From contig OX485805.1 in assembly GCA_950295325.1 (NCBI GenBank), positions 51,172,758 to 51,236,757 of the forward strand: a DNA stretch of 64,000 nucleotides, given 5' to 3'. Each line of letters opens with the position of its first letter. Within the stretch, counting starts at the first letter, position 1. Source of the stretch: Polytrichum commune (lineage: Eukaryota > Streptophyta > Polytrichopsida > Polytrichales > Polytrichaceae). A program made the position numbers and the translations under genes. The notes under the pieces were generated by a model that saw nothing but the letters and a program-made list of their open reading frames with translations, had not been told where the DNA came from and did no database searches. Below are positions 1 to 14,100 of this stretch, piece after piece.

Positions 1-3000
1 TAGGAACAACCACAACTTTCACATTTTGAATTTCATAGACTTTCACCATTGTGTTAATCAGTTAAGGACCATCATGGACTTTGTACTGGTTGGTCTAGTT
101 CCCCATAAACTTTACTTTGTGTAATTCAAGGTGTATGAATGTCTTTGACCAAATTTGTATCTCCAGTGAAGTGATAAATTAAGATGGCTTTGACTTGAGT
201 GTCTGTTGAAATTGATGCACCCAACAATGTCCGGGTAGAATTTTGAACACAAACGGTCAAATTCCTAGTGTTTCCAAGTCCAACCAGTTGCATGTTGTGA
301 TCTTTCGGTCTTTCCTTTAGTCATTTGAGGCATTTTCCATAGATTCCTCTAAAATGATCAGTAAATCTCCCAAAGTCTTGAACTTCAACCAGTTATTTCT
401 CAAACTCAACCGGTTCGACTCTAACAAGCTATCCGTTCTCACAGATTAAACTTGAAATTCTATTGTGCAAGTCGATTGTCTATCAAGATGTAACCTTCAA
501 TTGTGAAGCACCCAGGAGTTTGTATTGGTGGCCCAACATTTGAGAATCAATGTTAAGATGCAATGCTTTCAGTCTCTCTCTCTCTCTCTCTCTCTCTGTA
601 TGTATGTATACATGCATGAGCTGAGTTGTATGAGAATGGAGTCAAGATAGTCGACGATTGTCTGTTGATCACAAAGCCTGTGAGCCGAATCTGATTGTGG
701 ATTGAGCCGTCGGATTTTCCGTTCTTGTAACTCTGTCATTTGTAAGGGAAGTAAGGGAGACTAATATGCTTCAAGAGAATTGTACAAGAACTTGCTCTGA
801 TCATGGGGCAAGTCTCAGAGATTTGTTGAATGAAGTTGCAAGTGCAGTGAATATATATGCACCCCTCCTAAAGGGAGCGGATGTTGAGAGATAAGTTAGA
901 ATGATAAGAGAGTGAGTTCCAAAGATCTACAATTGCTCCTTGTATGAGAAAACTAAGTCAATAAATAGGCGGTTGAATTTTGAGTTAGGGATCCATACCA
1001 TGCATTGTCTGCAAATCCTGTGGGCCCTGTACTTCTGTCTGGGTTGTGAAGCAACCATATGAGATAGATATTGAGTTACGTTCGAAGTTGGATGATTCTT
1101 GGATCAAATCCTTCAATTCAACATTAAGAGGCCTTGACTCTTAAGTAACTAGGTTGGGATCATGGCTACGACCTTTTAATATCGATTTTAGAAGTGATTA
1201 GATTCTCAACGTAATCTGGAGCAAAAGTGTTGATGGTTTACAAGCATGTGTTGAGTGTCATTCTAGTAATCTAGATGGTATTCACTGTGCTACAAATAAA
1301 GAGTCACTTGAACAAGCAATAGATTGACTCTTGGGTGCCAAAGCAGACCTTCCCTTTCAATTACCGGGGCTCCTTCCTACTCTCTAATGAATAAATTAAG
1401 GAGTGATAATTGAATAAGTAAGGGAAGAACCACCTTATTCTGAGGCTCACCTACGATTTAGAGATCCCAACATGTATTTGATTTATGTGATTGAATCATG
1501 ATATGAAGTGTTTCCCTTGGTAAGGATTTTGTATGGGGTATATAACCGAACACTTGAAGGATAAATCAAGCAACTAGATCATAGTCTTTTAGCATGCTTT
1601 GTGGAATTGACTTATAGTTACAATTGTGGGACATTGGATCCCCGGGCACGCAACTTCCATATTAAAGAGCAGCTTTTGTAAAAATTATATCAAATTATAC
1701 AAAAATAAAAGGACCAAAAAGTTGGGCGAAGACCAAATTAAATAAAAAGAGATGTAGGAAAAGTTAGGTTGCATATATATATATAAACACCGCAACATAT
1801 GAAAAGTTGGGTTGCATATATATATATATAAAGAATTGAAACATCAAATTTTAAAACTATGCCTATGCTTAATTTTAAAAGATCCACGGGAATAGTTGCC
1901 TCCAATTAAAATCAAAAGTCATTGGCAACCTCTTATTTATAATAATAAATTATTGATTTTCTTTTATTAAAACGCCTAAAAAGTTGGGTAGTTTGGCCTA
2001 TGGTACATGTATTGCAAAAAACTCATATAATTAGGTTTTAAATGCAATCATATGCTTCAAGGAATATTCATTTCCTACATATAATTACATTTTTGGATTC
2101 TTTGTTAGAAGAGCTACAAGAGTTTCCTACATTAGAACAAATTAAATCACTCAAGATTGGACTAAGATGCAATATAAGTGATTATAATTGGACCATATAA
2201 TACGGGAGTTGCATACCCGGGATTGGATCACTTTGGTGAAGATAAGGTAAAAGGCAATAGCCTGACAATCTAATTAAAATAAGGCTCAATTATAGACACT
2301 AAAAAGCATGTAAGGATGATTGCACTACAAATTCAAGTTATATTAAATGGGCTCAATTCATATGAATCAATTGTCTACATCAAAGTGACCTTGGATTTGG
2401 GAAAGAGACTGAATGGGATACTACATGCAACACAATTCATGATGATTGTGCTAATGCTTGCTCACTACTCAAAGTCCAATTAAAATGAACACACTGCCAA
2501 ATTACTGACCAAATCAATAGTGCGAGTTTGAGAAGTAGTCACAAATGCATGTACCATTGTGGAGATGTTTTGTAATCTGTATTACATCTATCACACAGAT
2601 TATTGCCAAACTGAAACCTAAATAATATGAAACAAACATGAGTTAATTTTAATCAAGCTTATCTGAGACACTTGGATCACAAAAAATCTAGGTCTTTCAT
2701 TATTGTTACTCTGGAATATTTCCTATCCAAAATATAAACTATTTCCTTTTAGTTATTCACCAAGGATCATAAGACCATACCGCCTGTATAATATGAAGAA
2801 GGCAACGGTGGTGGGTGGGGTGGGAGAAACCATGACACTTGGCATGACATTAAAAAAGGGAAACAAAGGCAAGGAGGAATACCTCATACAATTGCATTTT
2901 GAAAAAGGTGTGTGGGGGGGGGGGGCGGTGGCTTCACTTGTTATTAGCCCTAGAGTAGGGGTAGTGGCCTTGCTTGCCAAAGGGGCGGCACAAGGATTGT

Positions 3001-4680
3001 TGGGGTTGGCTATGGGAGGGCGACAGCCATAGGGATGGAAGGTTCTTTAGTTGATTAAACATTTGTTTATATATTGGGTATGGTTATAGAAGTTTGTTTT
3101 CATTTTTTTATAGAAATTACAATGGTTTTATTTCCTTTTAAATTAGAGATCTTTAATTTTTGATTCAATACTCAATTATTGGTTCTTGAGTATTGTATAG
3201 AAAAAAGGATGATAAGAGCCAGAGGTTCTAGAAGTATTTGAATCATCCTAAATTTCAAAAATTGTGTTCATCGGTCAGCAATGGGTTACACCATCTAAGG
3301 ATAACTTAAGAACTTATTGACCTAGACAATGACCTCGACAAGGATTCAGAGGCCACAAGCCCCTCAAAATTCAACTCACCTCATTGGGTTCATGCTCTCA
3401 TGATTGACACCTTCAAACACATATCTTGGTCAATAGAAATTAATTTTATCCACCACCTAATTTCACCACATGTTCATGCATGATGAGAGGCTTTTAAAAA
3501 TAAAAATAAAAATAAAAATACACGAAGTTCTTAGGCTCGATTAATTTGATGGCATGTTGTAAAAATGGCTTTGAAGGGTGAAGGTCTTGCTTGGGAGGAG
3601 GGCCAACAACAATTGGTTGGTGGTGGCCAACTGGTTTGATTTCTTTGTCAACCATATACCTACCCCTTTATCTAGTTTATGAACCTTGAGGCCCTATTAT
3701 GTTTGCATGACCATGCCTACGTGGCTACTATGCTTAAAACACAACGTAGTTCTTGAGAAGTTAAACCACTTTTCTAACTTAGATGCCTTCATTCACCACC
3801 TCTTCCTACAATTATTCTCCTTCAACATCCACAAATTTCATTTCATTTAGGCTTTCAATATTGTTTGCATGTTGCATCACACATAAGCAATAGGAAGAAA
3901 ATTTTCTTAAAATGTCATCCTCGTTTGAGCAAATGCAAGTATTTTAGTCTCAATAAGAAACTTTAATGTAAAATTGTAAAGGTTTCAAAGTTAAATTGAA
4001 AGCTTAAAGACAAGATATAATAACATCAAATGAAATGCACAAATAAAGCGCATTGTGTAATTGCGAGTTGTTGTTGCTAGAATACTCTTTTAGTATAAAT
4101 ATTATGATGACCTTAGTGTAACCAAATTCTAGCAAAATAATTTCAAACGTTGCATGTATTATTGTCATTAGTAACCCATTGGAACAATTGGAATCCAACA
4201 CTCTTAGCTTTCATTTTAATTTTAATTTTTAAATTTGCATTAGATTTTGTTTTTCTATATCATCTTTTTACTAGGCATTAATTTTGGGGAAAAAATGATT
4301 TCTTGTCAAACAAATGACACATCCCAATGATAAAGATTAGCCTTAATGGACTATGTATGTTTTATTTGCTTATACTAAACCACTTGAAGAGAATTACTAA
4401 TCCAATATAGTGTTTACCCATGCCAATTTGCATGGGTAGATAGGACCCTTACTTGTGTAGGCAATATATTTCCACACACAATACAAAAGCTAGATATGTG
4501 AAGTATTGTACTCATGTTTAATCTCGTCCCTATGTAGTTCGAGGAGTCTGTAAAAAATTACATTGCCCAAGATTTTAGAAAAAACATCCTTAACCTACCC
4601 ATGAGAAGAAAAAGAAAAAACTTGGTCATGGGAACCTAGTCCATGGAAATAGGATTGTCCAAATATGAGCAGGTTCACGT
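1..4680. other. AT-rich intergenic DNA, no gene recognised
   Basis: No open frame here resembles a known protein or has plausible exon structure. Visible low-complexity items are a (TC)n microsatellite near 573-597, a local duplication around 1735-1830 in which a 'GTTGCATATATATA' segment occurs twice, an (A4-5T)n run near 3498-3520 and a pure G run near 2911-2923. I see no retroelement domain in it. Confidence 0.6.
2860..3020 (+). repeat. Dispersed GC-rich repeat, partner at about 11690-11850
   Basis: This locally GC-rich stretch shares scattered blocks with 11,690-11,850 on the same strand: 'TAGCCC(C)TAGAG' followed by a G-rich tract and 'GGTGRCCTTGCTTG' occur in both at similar spacing. 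It includes a long G homopolymer. The open frame across it (2703-3032) has no recognisable domain and I treat it as chance. The pair is probably an old dispersed repeat of unknown class. Confidence 0.35.
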
Positions 4681-4681
4681 G

Positions 4682-4717
4682 GAGGGAAGCTAGCATGCAA
4701 TGAGCGGTGAGCGATAC
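4682..4717 (+). repeat. Orphan MULE terminus remnant
   Basis: GAGGGAAGCTA followed nine bases later by two heptamers GAGCGGT GAGCGAT matches the outer end of the MULE terminal repeat seen at 44,516 (read inward) and 48,730. No transposase sequence follows and no partner end is visible nearby, so this looks like a solo or deleted MULE end. The match is short. Confidence 0.4.
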
Positions 4718-4738
4718 CACAAAATATACGTTTCCCTC

Positions 4739-5224
4739 ACGGGTAGATCACTTAGTGCATTTTAAAAACGACGTGCGGCATAATATAGAGAGGATTAAAA
4801 TCATTTGAAATAAAAATTATAAAGGAATTGCAAATAATGAAGGGGCCATTAAATGTAGACAATCCCATTATAAGTAAGTTAGATGGACATAAAACGTGGG
4901 CCATTATTTTTTGTAAAATTAATATAGGGGCTGAAGATAAAGATCCTAGAAGGTATGGTATGTAAATGGGTTTAGGACTCACGGGGATGGATGATAATTA
5001 TCATTTCCGTCTGTCCAAAATTACTTAAAATGAATATAGAGTACAAAAAATTACAGTGACTGGGACAATATAAGTAATGGAAGGGTGCAAACAAATGGGC
5101 CATTTTTGAAATTTAAGTAATTGTAGGGAGGCTTTAATTCAACCCTTGAAGGTAAATAGCCCCAAAACAAAAAACCCCTAGCCGCACGTGGTGCACAAAA
5201 ATGCCTTAGAGTGATCTACCTGTG
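4739..5224. mobile_element. Non-autonomous MULE-type MITE with 9-bp TSD
   Basis: A 486-bp element is bounded by imperfect terminal inverted repeats of about 45 bp: the left end reads ACGGGTAGATCAC and the right end ends GTGATCTACCTGTG, with similarity continuing to the GACGTGCGGC / GCCGCACGTG blocks. It is flanked by a perfect 9-bp duplication GTTTCCCTC (4730-4738 and 5225-5233). Nine-base TSDs with long TIRs are typical of Mutator-like MITEs. There is no coding capacity. A diverged relative of its right end lies at about 13,769-13,835 ('GTGGTGCACAAAAAT'). Confidence 0.8.
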
Positions 5225-5233
5225 GTTTCCCTC

Positions 5234-8200
5234 TATAGAATATGTTCCATAAAATTCAAATTTTGGCTATAAATGGAATGCAAAGGGACATTAAACATAT
5301 AAGAAATAACTCTACTACTGTGGACTTCATGGTTTACATTTTGTCAAGGGGTCTATTACCATATAATAATCATGTTTTTTGTACATCTAGAAATAAGCCT
5401 CAATATATTATTGAAGCTTGAGTTTTAATTAATAAAAACCAAAAATAGTTACAATTACCTACATATATTGAAAGTTCACAAAATTTATAAAGCAACAATA
5501 TATGAAAACCACATCCTGAATATATATTATTGACTATTAGTGTGCAAGAATAATTACAACCCTATATGATTCGGATATGATGCGCATGACCTTGTTGTGG
5601 TTACAAAGTTACAACTACATACATGAAAGAATCCATCATCATGTACTTAATCTTGCATATCAATACATGAATACATGATACACATGTGTTTGTAGTTTAA
5701 CCCCTTGGTATTTCTTTACCACTGTGGCATATGTTATCAGTGTATTATTCTCCCATTTATTATTATGCTTTGCAGCATGTGCATTTGGATTGTGCAACGT
5801 TTTTGAAGGTGGGACCCAACATCTTCTACATTAAATAACTCATCGTAAGGTTTGTTTATAATTTGAATACCTCATTCCCATTCAATTTTGCTTGCAAATT
5901 TGAGAAAGGCTATAAAAATGTTTTTATCCATATGATGTAGCTCATAGGAATTCGAACATCCAATGTGCATCATTGAAGCTAAGGAAATGATGGAATGCAT
6001 ACTTACCAACAAATGATCATTAAGTTATAAAGTAAGCACAAATACTATTAAATTATGAAAAAGTTTAGGATTGCAATTTCTACATTTACCTCTACTTTAA
6101 AAATGATCAATAGCCATTTTATTTGTAAACAACAACAAATTATAATTAGCAATAACTCCCCTTTCCGTATATTGTAAACATCAATGGCTCTATAAATCTT
6201 CTTTTACACACTCATGTTAATTATTTTGTGGTGTCAAAAAAACACATCCCTTCAAAAAAAAAACTCTTAGCATCTTATTGATTTGTACATAACTAAGTGG
6301 AATAATATCCCTCTCATATGTATATTTTGTAAGCCAAATTTTCAATAGGAGCCTTAGTTACAAGAGGGTAGACTTGTAATATATGTACTTTGTGTATATT
6401 AGGTTGAATTCTTGGATGCAAGCACATATAATCCATAACAACAAAAATTGCTAGTCAAAAACTAAGATTTGCAACAACTAGAGTGTGCTAAACATTTACG
6501 TCTCCTACAGTGTCTAAGTAATGATAAAATCAATAAAATTGATCTAAAACAATGATCTTATGCATAACAATTGGGTGCAGTCAAATCAAGATCATGTACT
6601 TTATTATCATCCTAAAAAATAAATAAATAAAATCACTACCTTTATAATGCATATGTATAATTTACAATTTTTATTTTTATTCCCTCATTAAATTTACCTA
6701 GTAGTAGTAATAAATAATTGTTAGATAGAAAAAAATATTAGGCTGGTTGTATAAATTTAAAGTTGGAAATTAAATTAATAAGAAAAATCCTCAAAAAATA
6801 TATATCAATGAATTATTAGATGTTTTCTTAGGATCAACTAACCTAAAATTAAAAAATGAATAGTTGATAAGACTGAGGTTTAGGATATTCCAATAATCCG
6901 AAATAGCTACACGCCAAAATAATCAAATGTATGGGGTAAATGACGTTAAATATCGACAACGCCCTTTGATTTAACTGATTCACCTCGACGATGTGAAATC
7001 CATTTTAGTAAGTTTTTTTGTCACTACTAATTAAAAAATGGATAAAATTTAGATAAATATTGATTGACAATGACTAAAAAGATCCAATGCAAGAGGGTAC
7101 GTGGTAAAACAAAAATCAATAAAAAATTCAACCATACTGCGTAAAACAACCTTAATTACGGGGTGTCAAATTTCATTGAGGCATCTCTCTTATTTTTCCA
7201 CTTCTTCTGGATCTCAGACCTTTGGAGGTCCAAACTTCTTTAAATTTAAGGCGGGTTTAGACTTGGAGTCATGGCTCAAAAATGGGTTGAGGTGCAAGAA
7301 ATCCACTCCTCTCATTGGTAGAGAGGCTGAGACTCGCCTCTTCAAGTTTACACCATGAGTTGGGGCCAATTAACAAATAAATTATTTTATTCATCATGAC
7401 AATGGCCTCAAGCCTTGGAAAAAAAAGCTCCCAACCTTGTGGACTCTTTCCCTCTAGTTGAAGCCATTGTCAGAGCTTTTATTTGCTTGTAGTAGTTTAT
7501 TCTTTGAGCATTGAATAGGAGGTGAAAATTTCTAAATTTATTATACTTTAATCATAGAATTTATCCATAGAATAGTTCATAAGTACGTTGGAGCCCTCTC
7601 ATAATTGTAGCCTCCAAATGGCCCCAACCCCACCTAAATAGGTTTACGCATGAAAGCAATGAATGGAGTTAGGTTACTTTCTTATTAATGGCCTTGGGGG
7701 TCCATTTGCATGCCACATGGGACATATTGGCCTTCGTTCACCAATGGCCATGGCCCCAAGTCTAAATAGGCCCTTAGTGTCTTTCTTTTCCAGCCCCAAC
7801 TACTTCCGACCTCAATTAATCTTATTCTTGATTGAAAAACGCCCTATTAGTTACTTAATGGTTTTTACTGTAAATATTTCTTATGATGGAACAAAGCGTT
7901 TTGATTATTGAATAAAAGTGTTTTTTTATAGTTCATTTAGTCCTTAATTTTTTTTCTCAAAATTGCATTCTAATTCTGATTTCTTTGTTAATAAAATATA
8001 GGTTTCTATAAAATGTAATATAAGTTAGTGATTATGGGTTGGAAGGAGCAACAAACTTCTAAAGCTTATCTCATCTTGATTCAAAGTCTAATTTAAACAT
8101 GTTTTATATGTATTGATATCTTTTAAAGCTTATTTCCCAAACATTAGTCTTATAGAAATCTATAACTTTGGCAAGAAATTATAGGTATTTCCGTGATACA

Positions 8201-9390
8201 AGTTTTAATTTGACATTCCTAACTTTACAACTTTACCCCGGCTTACTATAGTAGGTAGATCTTAAAGTTATATTTCTAGTCCAATTAGTTTTGTTCTATT
8301 CTAAAAGTGAAACTTAAAGTTATAAGCATTTCCGTAAGGCAGCTTACAAAAACCTTCTCTCTTTAAATTTTTATTGAAAAAATTAGAAATCTTAAAATAT
8401 AATCTTAATTTTTGGCCACTTTATATTGAGCTTTAGTAGAGTAATTATATAAGAAGGGTTTAAGTTGCATATTACACGGCAACTAAGCTTGCGTTGGATT
8501 AATTAAATGTTTAAAAGGGCTAACTAGAACATTTTCCCTCATAAGGCTTCTGAATCTAAAATTTGTTATTTATGATATAAGAATAAGCGCAAATCTACCC
8601 ATTGGCTTAAAACCCTAGGGGTTTTAAGTTTACTTCATATATATCACAACATATATTAATTGTCCTCCCTAAGAACTTACCAAGACCATGTGACCAATTC
8701 ATTGTATGTTATAAATAGGCCATATCCTCAACTATTTTAAAAATTTGTGAAAAGCCTTCCCTTGTGCTCGCACTAGAATACAATCAACAACATAAAGTGA
8801 CATGGTATTAAATTTAATATCTTCTATTGTATTGTATAGATCTAATTTCTATAAGGATTTTGTACTAAAACTGCAACTATAATTACATGTGTTGTTAGGT
8901 GATCTTAATCATAGGAAATTATCCAAATCATAGTTGGATTGCAACATCTTTGGATGTGTAGCACAACAACAAACAATCCATACTGTATATTATTTGCTAT
9001 CACACTCATGGCATGAAGTTAAAATTTTATCATTCAAATGTTGGCTATGGTCACATCTTTGAAATACTTGAACTTCAAACAATTATGGCCCTTATGGATC
9101 ATGATATGAGCGATCCATCATTTTGACACCCATTGGAATGAAATTATTGATCTTTTAAACATATCAAGATCAACATCCAAAATTCATGTACGAACACAAT
9201 TTTATGCTCTAATTGATACCCAAGATTCCAATGAGATGTTGCCCAAAAAAATTAAATGCAATCTCCTCATGCAAAATCAAAAAATTCAACATTTGGAACA
9301 CCCAAAAATTGGCTTCAAATTTTAACGTAACTCTTCAAAGCTTTAAAACTAGCTTCAATTTGTTTTTCCAAATTTTTAAGAATGGATTTG
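5234..9390. other. AT-rich intergenic DNA, nothing recognised
   Basis: Very AT-rich sequence with only short spurious frames. No LTR ends, TIR pairs with TSDs, tRNA or domain-bearing coding sequence could be recognised. Confidence 0.55.
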
Positions 9391-9399
9391 AATGAAACA

Positions 9400-11110
9400 A
9401 AATGGAAATTAATTTTGGTAAAAAAATCTAATCTTTACTTCACTAATTTACAAATTAGCCTCGTATTGCATCCCAAGGCTTTAAGAAAAATTTAGAAATA
9501 TGCAAGAATTGAAATTAGTCACCACAATGCAAACATACCTAATATATAAACTAAAGTACCCTTAAGTTTCTTAGAAAAAAATCCTTTATTTTCCCAAAAC
9601 TATTTACAAATGGCCTTCGTAACATTACCTAGGGCTTACAAACACAATTTTGAAAACTCCCCAATAGTTCAAAATCAGTCATCTCAATGCCAAGATGACT
9701 AATATCAACATGTGAGTACCTCTAAATTTCTCTCATAATTCCTTTATTATTCTCAAATTGTTTACAAACAGCCCACGCAACATTGCCTAGGGCTCTCAAA
9801 ACAATTTTGAAAAATCTAAAAAAAATTTGATGATATGACCGATATCAACATTTGGTTGACCTTAACTTTCTCTCATAACTTCCTTTATTTTTCTCAAAGT
9901 TTTTACAAATGGCCCTCGTATTACTACCCAAGGCTTTCAAAGTGACTTTGAAATCTCTAATTTGTTTTTAAATAGTCATCTAAGTGCCGAGGTGACTAAT
10001 ATCAATATTCTTGGAACCCTTAAGCTTCTCCCAAAATTTCTTTTTTTTTCAAAATTGTTTACAAAATGGTTGTCGTATCGCTCCCCTGGGCTTTAAAATT
10101 GATTTTACATATCTTAAAAAAAAAATGAAATCAGTCACCCAGGTGCAGAGGTTATTTTGGGTACTCTCAAGTTTCTTTGGAAAATTCCTTCATTTTTCCA
10201 ATTTGTTAAAAAATGGCTCTCAAAAACGAAATTAGGCGTTTTTTTGCCGAGGTGACTAATATCAACATTTCAATACTTTTAAGTGTCACTAAAAGTTTCC
10301 TTTATTTTTCTCGCATTGATTTCAAATCACCCTTGAGCCGCTTCCAAGATATTTTAATGTAATTTTGAAAACTCTCCAAAAATTAGTCATCTCAACACTG
10401 AGGTGGCTAATATGAACAATTGGGTACACTTAAGTTTGTCTTACCTTTTTTCTATTTTTTTGTCAATTTGCTTACAAACGACCCTCATAGCGCTTTCTAG
10501 GACATCAAAAACGATGTTGAGAATTCTCCAAAACTTGGAAATTAGTCATCTCAGTGTTGAGGTGACTAATATCAAAATCTAAGTACTTTGAAGTTTCTCT
10601 AAATATTTCCTTCATTTTTGTTGAATTAGTTACAAGTGGCCATTGTACCGTTTTCTAAGGCTTGAAAGATAATTTTAATAAATTTTGCAAAAATTGAAAT
10701 TTGTCACCTCAATGCCAAGGTGACTAATATCAACGTTTGGGTACCTTTTAGTTTCATTTACAATTTCCTTTATTTCTTTCCAATTTTTTACAAATGGCCC
10801 TCACAACATTTTCCAAGTCTTTCAAAGTAATTTTGAAATCTCTTCAAAAAATAAAAATTAGTTATTTCAAGGCCAAGGTGACTAATATCAACATTTGGGT
10901 ACCCTTAAGATGCTCTCATAGTCTCCTTTATTTTTCTGCTCTCCCAACACTTCACAAGGCTTTCAAAGTGATTTGAAAACCCTCCAAAAATTTGACTTTA
11001 GTCATTAAACCCACAAAAAGCCTGGATTCGATTCCCAAGGCTTTTGAAGAGACCTTGACAAATCTCCAAGAAATTGAAATGAGGTGACTAATATTAACTC
11101 TTCATAAGAA
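9400..11110 (+). repeat. Tandem repeat (satellite-like), about 157-bp monomer, ~11 copies
   Basis: A diverged monomer recurs with landmark GGTGACTAATATCAAC, then 'GGGTACCCTTAAGTTTC', 'TTCCTTTATTTTT', 'TTACAAATGGCCCTC', 'TTGAAA' and 'TTAGTCATCTCAATGCC'. Landmarks sit near 9694, 9835, 9991, about 10146 (degenerate), 10251, 10401, 10561, 10719, 10878 and 11083, so typical spacing is 141-160 bp with some indels. Monomers are strongly diverged and the short frames in the array are not conserved as protein. The length is close to nucleosomal DNA. Earlier degenerate units extend toward 9240. Confidence 0.8.
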
Positions 11111-14100
11111 GAGGGAATGGAAGACGACAAGGATAGTTATGGAGCTTCTATGCATGGTTCCACATTGACTAAATTGAATGTGCTCATTACTTTGTGGACA
11201 TTGATATGGGCAAGTAATTTCCTATTGTACTTCTATGTAAGTACAAAAGAATCAATTTCTAAATTTTCCGTAATGCTTCCATTAATTCATTTCTTAAACC
11301 AACATGAAATCTAGATATATAGTATAGAGCATGCTCAATACTTGGAATGTGCTTGTATTCTTTTAAATGAATGTCGAATTTAATGACAATGATAAAATCA
11401 TCTCCAAACTCTCATGCCAAGCTTGTGATTGATTTTAAAAGTCGAGTAAGGCATTCATTAGGTTGATTGTAATTTGTGTGAACTTCACACATATAATTAC
11501 AAACAAAGATGTTACTATTTATGCCAAAATACCACGATTATATGATAATATTGGGTGTATCATCAAATAATTTTCCAACCTCACTACTCACAAGTTACCG
11601 CTTATCACTCACCACACACATGTCAGCACTCCCCGCCCACATGAACACTTACCCCGGAAAATAAATAATGAGAAAGGATGGTTAAGGAGGTGGACGACCC
11701 CATTTGTCACCCAGGGCAGAGTGAGGTCTATTGTTGGGGGACACCCCCACATGTTAGCCCCTAGAGCAAGGCGGTGACCTTGCTTGTGAGCAGGGTGGGG
11801 CAGGGCTAGTGGAGGTTGTGTTGGGCCTAGCCGACGAAATGACAAGGGCCTAGGCTACTAGGGTTGGGGATCGGCTTAGAACCAGTCAACCCAACCTTGA
11901 GAAGGCCGGTTCGTCTTTTAAGGGTTAAGAGTTATGTAAGAATTTGAGTTGAAGTCCAAACATTTTGAGTCTTGTGGCCACTACTTAGTCCAATACCAAA
12001 GGCTAATCCAATGTGATATAATCGACACCTTAGTTTGTTTTGTTTTCTTTAAATTTGGTTAGAATATCCAGCTTTAAAAGGAAGTGTCTTTTGATGGAAG
12101 AGGATCTTCGTTCATCCTAGTTTTTAAGAAAGTCACATATAGGTATATCCAATTTATCAAATAGCTAATAGCTTTGTGTCTAAGTTACCATATCAAAGTT
12201 GTAAATGACATGGTCGCAACTATGCATGGCATCATACTCTAGGTTTGATTTGTCACTCTCCTGTCGAAGTTGTCTTGATTCACAGATAGATTCCATGAGA
12301 TGCCATCTTTTATGTTGAGATTTGTTATCTTAGAGTTTTATATTTGGCAAAGTCATACTCAACATGAAAGATTTCTACATTCCACAAGTTGTAAAGATGT
12401 TTGCAAAATTATGATTGTCTTTTGTTGTTGGAATACATGTGTTCAAATTCATTCATGCTTCAAGTTGTCACAACATTAATATTTAACTATAGCAATTAGC
12501 ATGATTTATTTCTATTAAAAAATGTAATAATTACTAAGATTAGATGAATCGAAGCTAGGACATGAGCATGACCATGGTCTATATTAGTGGGTTCAAATGT
12601 CTACATTTTTTTCAAGGTTGCCCCAAGGTTTTGATATGTTATGGAATGGCCCCAAAATCGAGAACGGTTCTTAAGTTGCCTAAATAAGATTAATTTTTTT
12701 GAACATGCTACTCAAACCTCAAACCGATTGTTGTTATGAATTGTTATAATATATACCTAGAGTTAACAATGAAACAAACAAAAAATGTTTAATTTAAAAT
12801 TTTTAAATAAACTTAAAAATTCACCTACCATTATCCTCACTATATTAAACATTTGATATATTCTCATAATAAAGTCATGGTTACCATAGAGGTAATATTC
12901 ACATGATATGTGCCAATAAATGTCATATGCTAGGCATTTGTACCCTCTATAGTTTTCACACTTTGATTATTACATATTTATTATGGGACAAGCTAGAAAA
13001 TTATGAGCCACAGTAGAATAAATGTTCAATGTACTTCTCATTCTACTACGTGACCATGATATAGATGATGTGGGCATTCATGTTCTATTGTTTTTAGCAC
13101 GCAACATGGTTTTACAACGGAACATCTCAAACCATCACAACAAGTAATGACAAATGTAACAGTAGTATTATTTAATGCATAGGCAACATACATAATCCAG
13201 TTGAATTACCCAACATTTGTTATTGATTGTCTTCTTCATCCTTCACTCCCACTCTCCCGTTTGCCAACACTAGGGTTTTAGTTCCACTTTGTTGAGACCA
13301 GTGGTTTATGGTTTTTTTGTTTAGGGTTTACAAAACAAGGGAAGCAGAGAGTGGAGAGCAAAGTTAGGGAAGCAAAGATCTTGGACATGCATGCAACAAC
13401 ACCCTCTCGGGTAGACAAATAACAAATGAATTGACATAGATTGTGTTCTATCCATTGAAACTTTGAGTGACAATTTTACAAATGTGGCATACACCTTGTA
13501 TTGGAACGATGTAGAGCAATTGTCCAAGTTTGTTACCAAACGCAATATATGGGTTGACAACACAGTATGGCTTGTAGTTATACTATCATAAAGTAGGTGT
13601 TGTTTATGAACATGTGTTCACTCTTGTTGTATTTTGAATTATATTTCTTAATTATAAGGAATATAGACTAGCAAAATGAAAAAAATTGCAAATATAACTA
13701 ATGATATGGTGGAATAAAATAAGTCATTTTAAAGAACTACATGGATTTATTAAATCATATCATGGAGGTAAATTGCCTTGACACAAATGCCCTCAATTAC
13801 ATGTGGTGCACAAAAATCCTTATACAATGACCTACGCAAAAGGCCACATAATCTTCTCTATAATGGATTGCCTTCCCTTTGCGAGTTCCAAAATTTCTTT
13901 AGTGGCCCCATTATAGATGCTCAACCCAGGTAACAAAATGGAAGAGGAATTGCAAAATTTGGAGGAAAGATGAGGAGAGCCACTGCGATGAGAGGCCAGA
14001 GGAGGAAGACAAAATTCCCCTCATGAGAAAAACATCGAAGGCTCATGAACCAAGAATCATATTTGAAACGATATTGAAGGCTCGAGAACCAATAACAAGG

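Noticed and set aside
2703-3032. 109-codon open frame
   Set aside because: It crosses a G homopolymer and a dispersed GC-rich repeat, has an overlapping frame on the other strand and no domain or intron signals.
13769-13835. Second full copy of the 486-bp MITE
   Set aside because: Only one end resembles the MITE; the opposite end and a 9-bp duplication were not found, so I mention it only as a relative.
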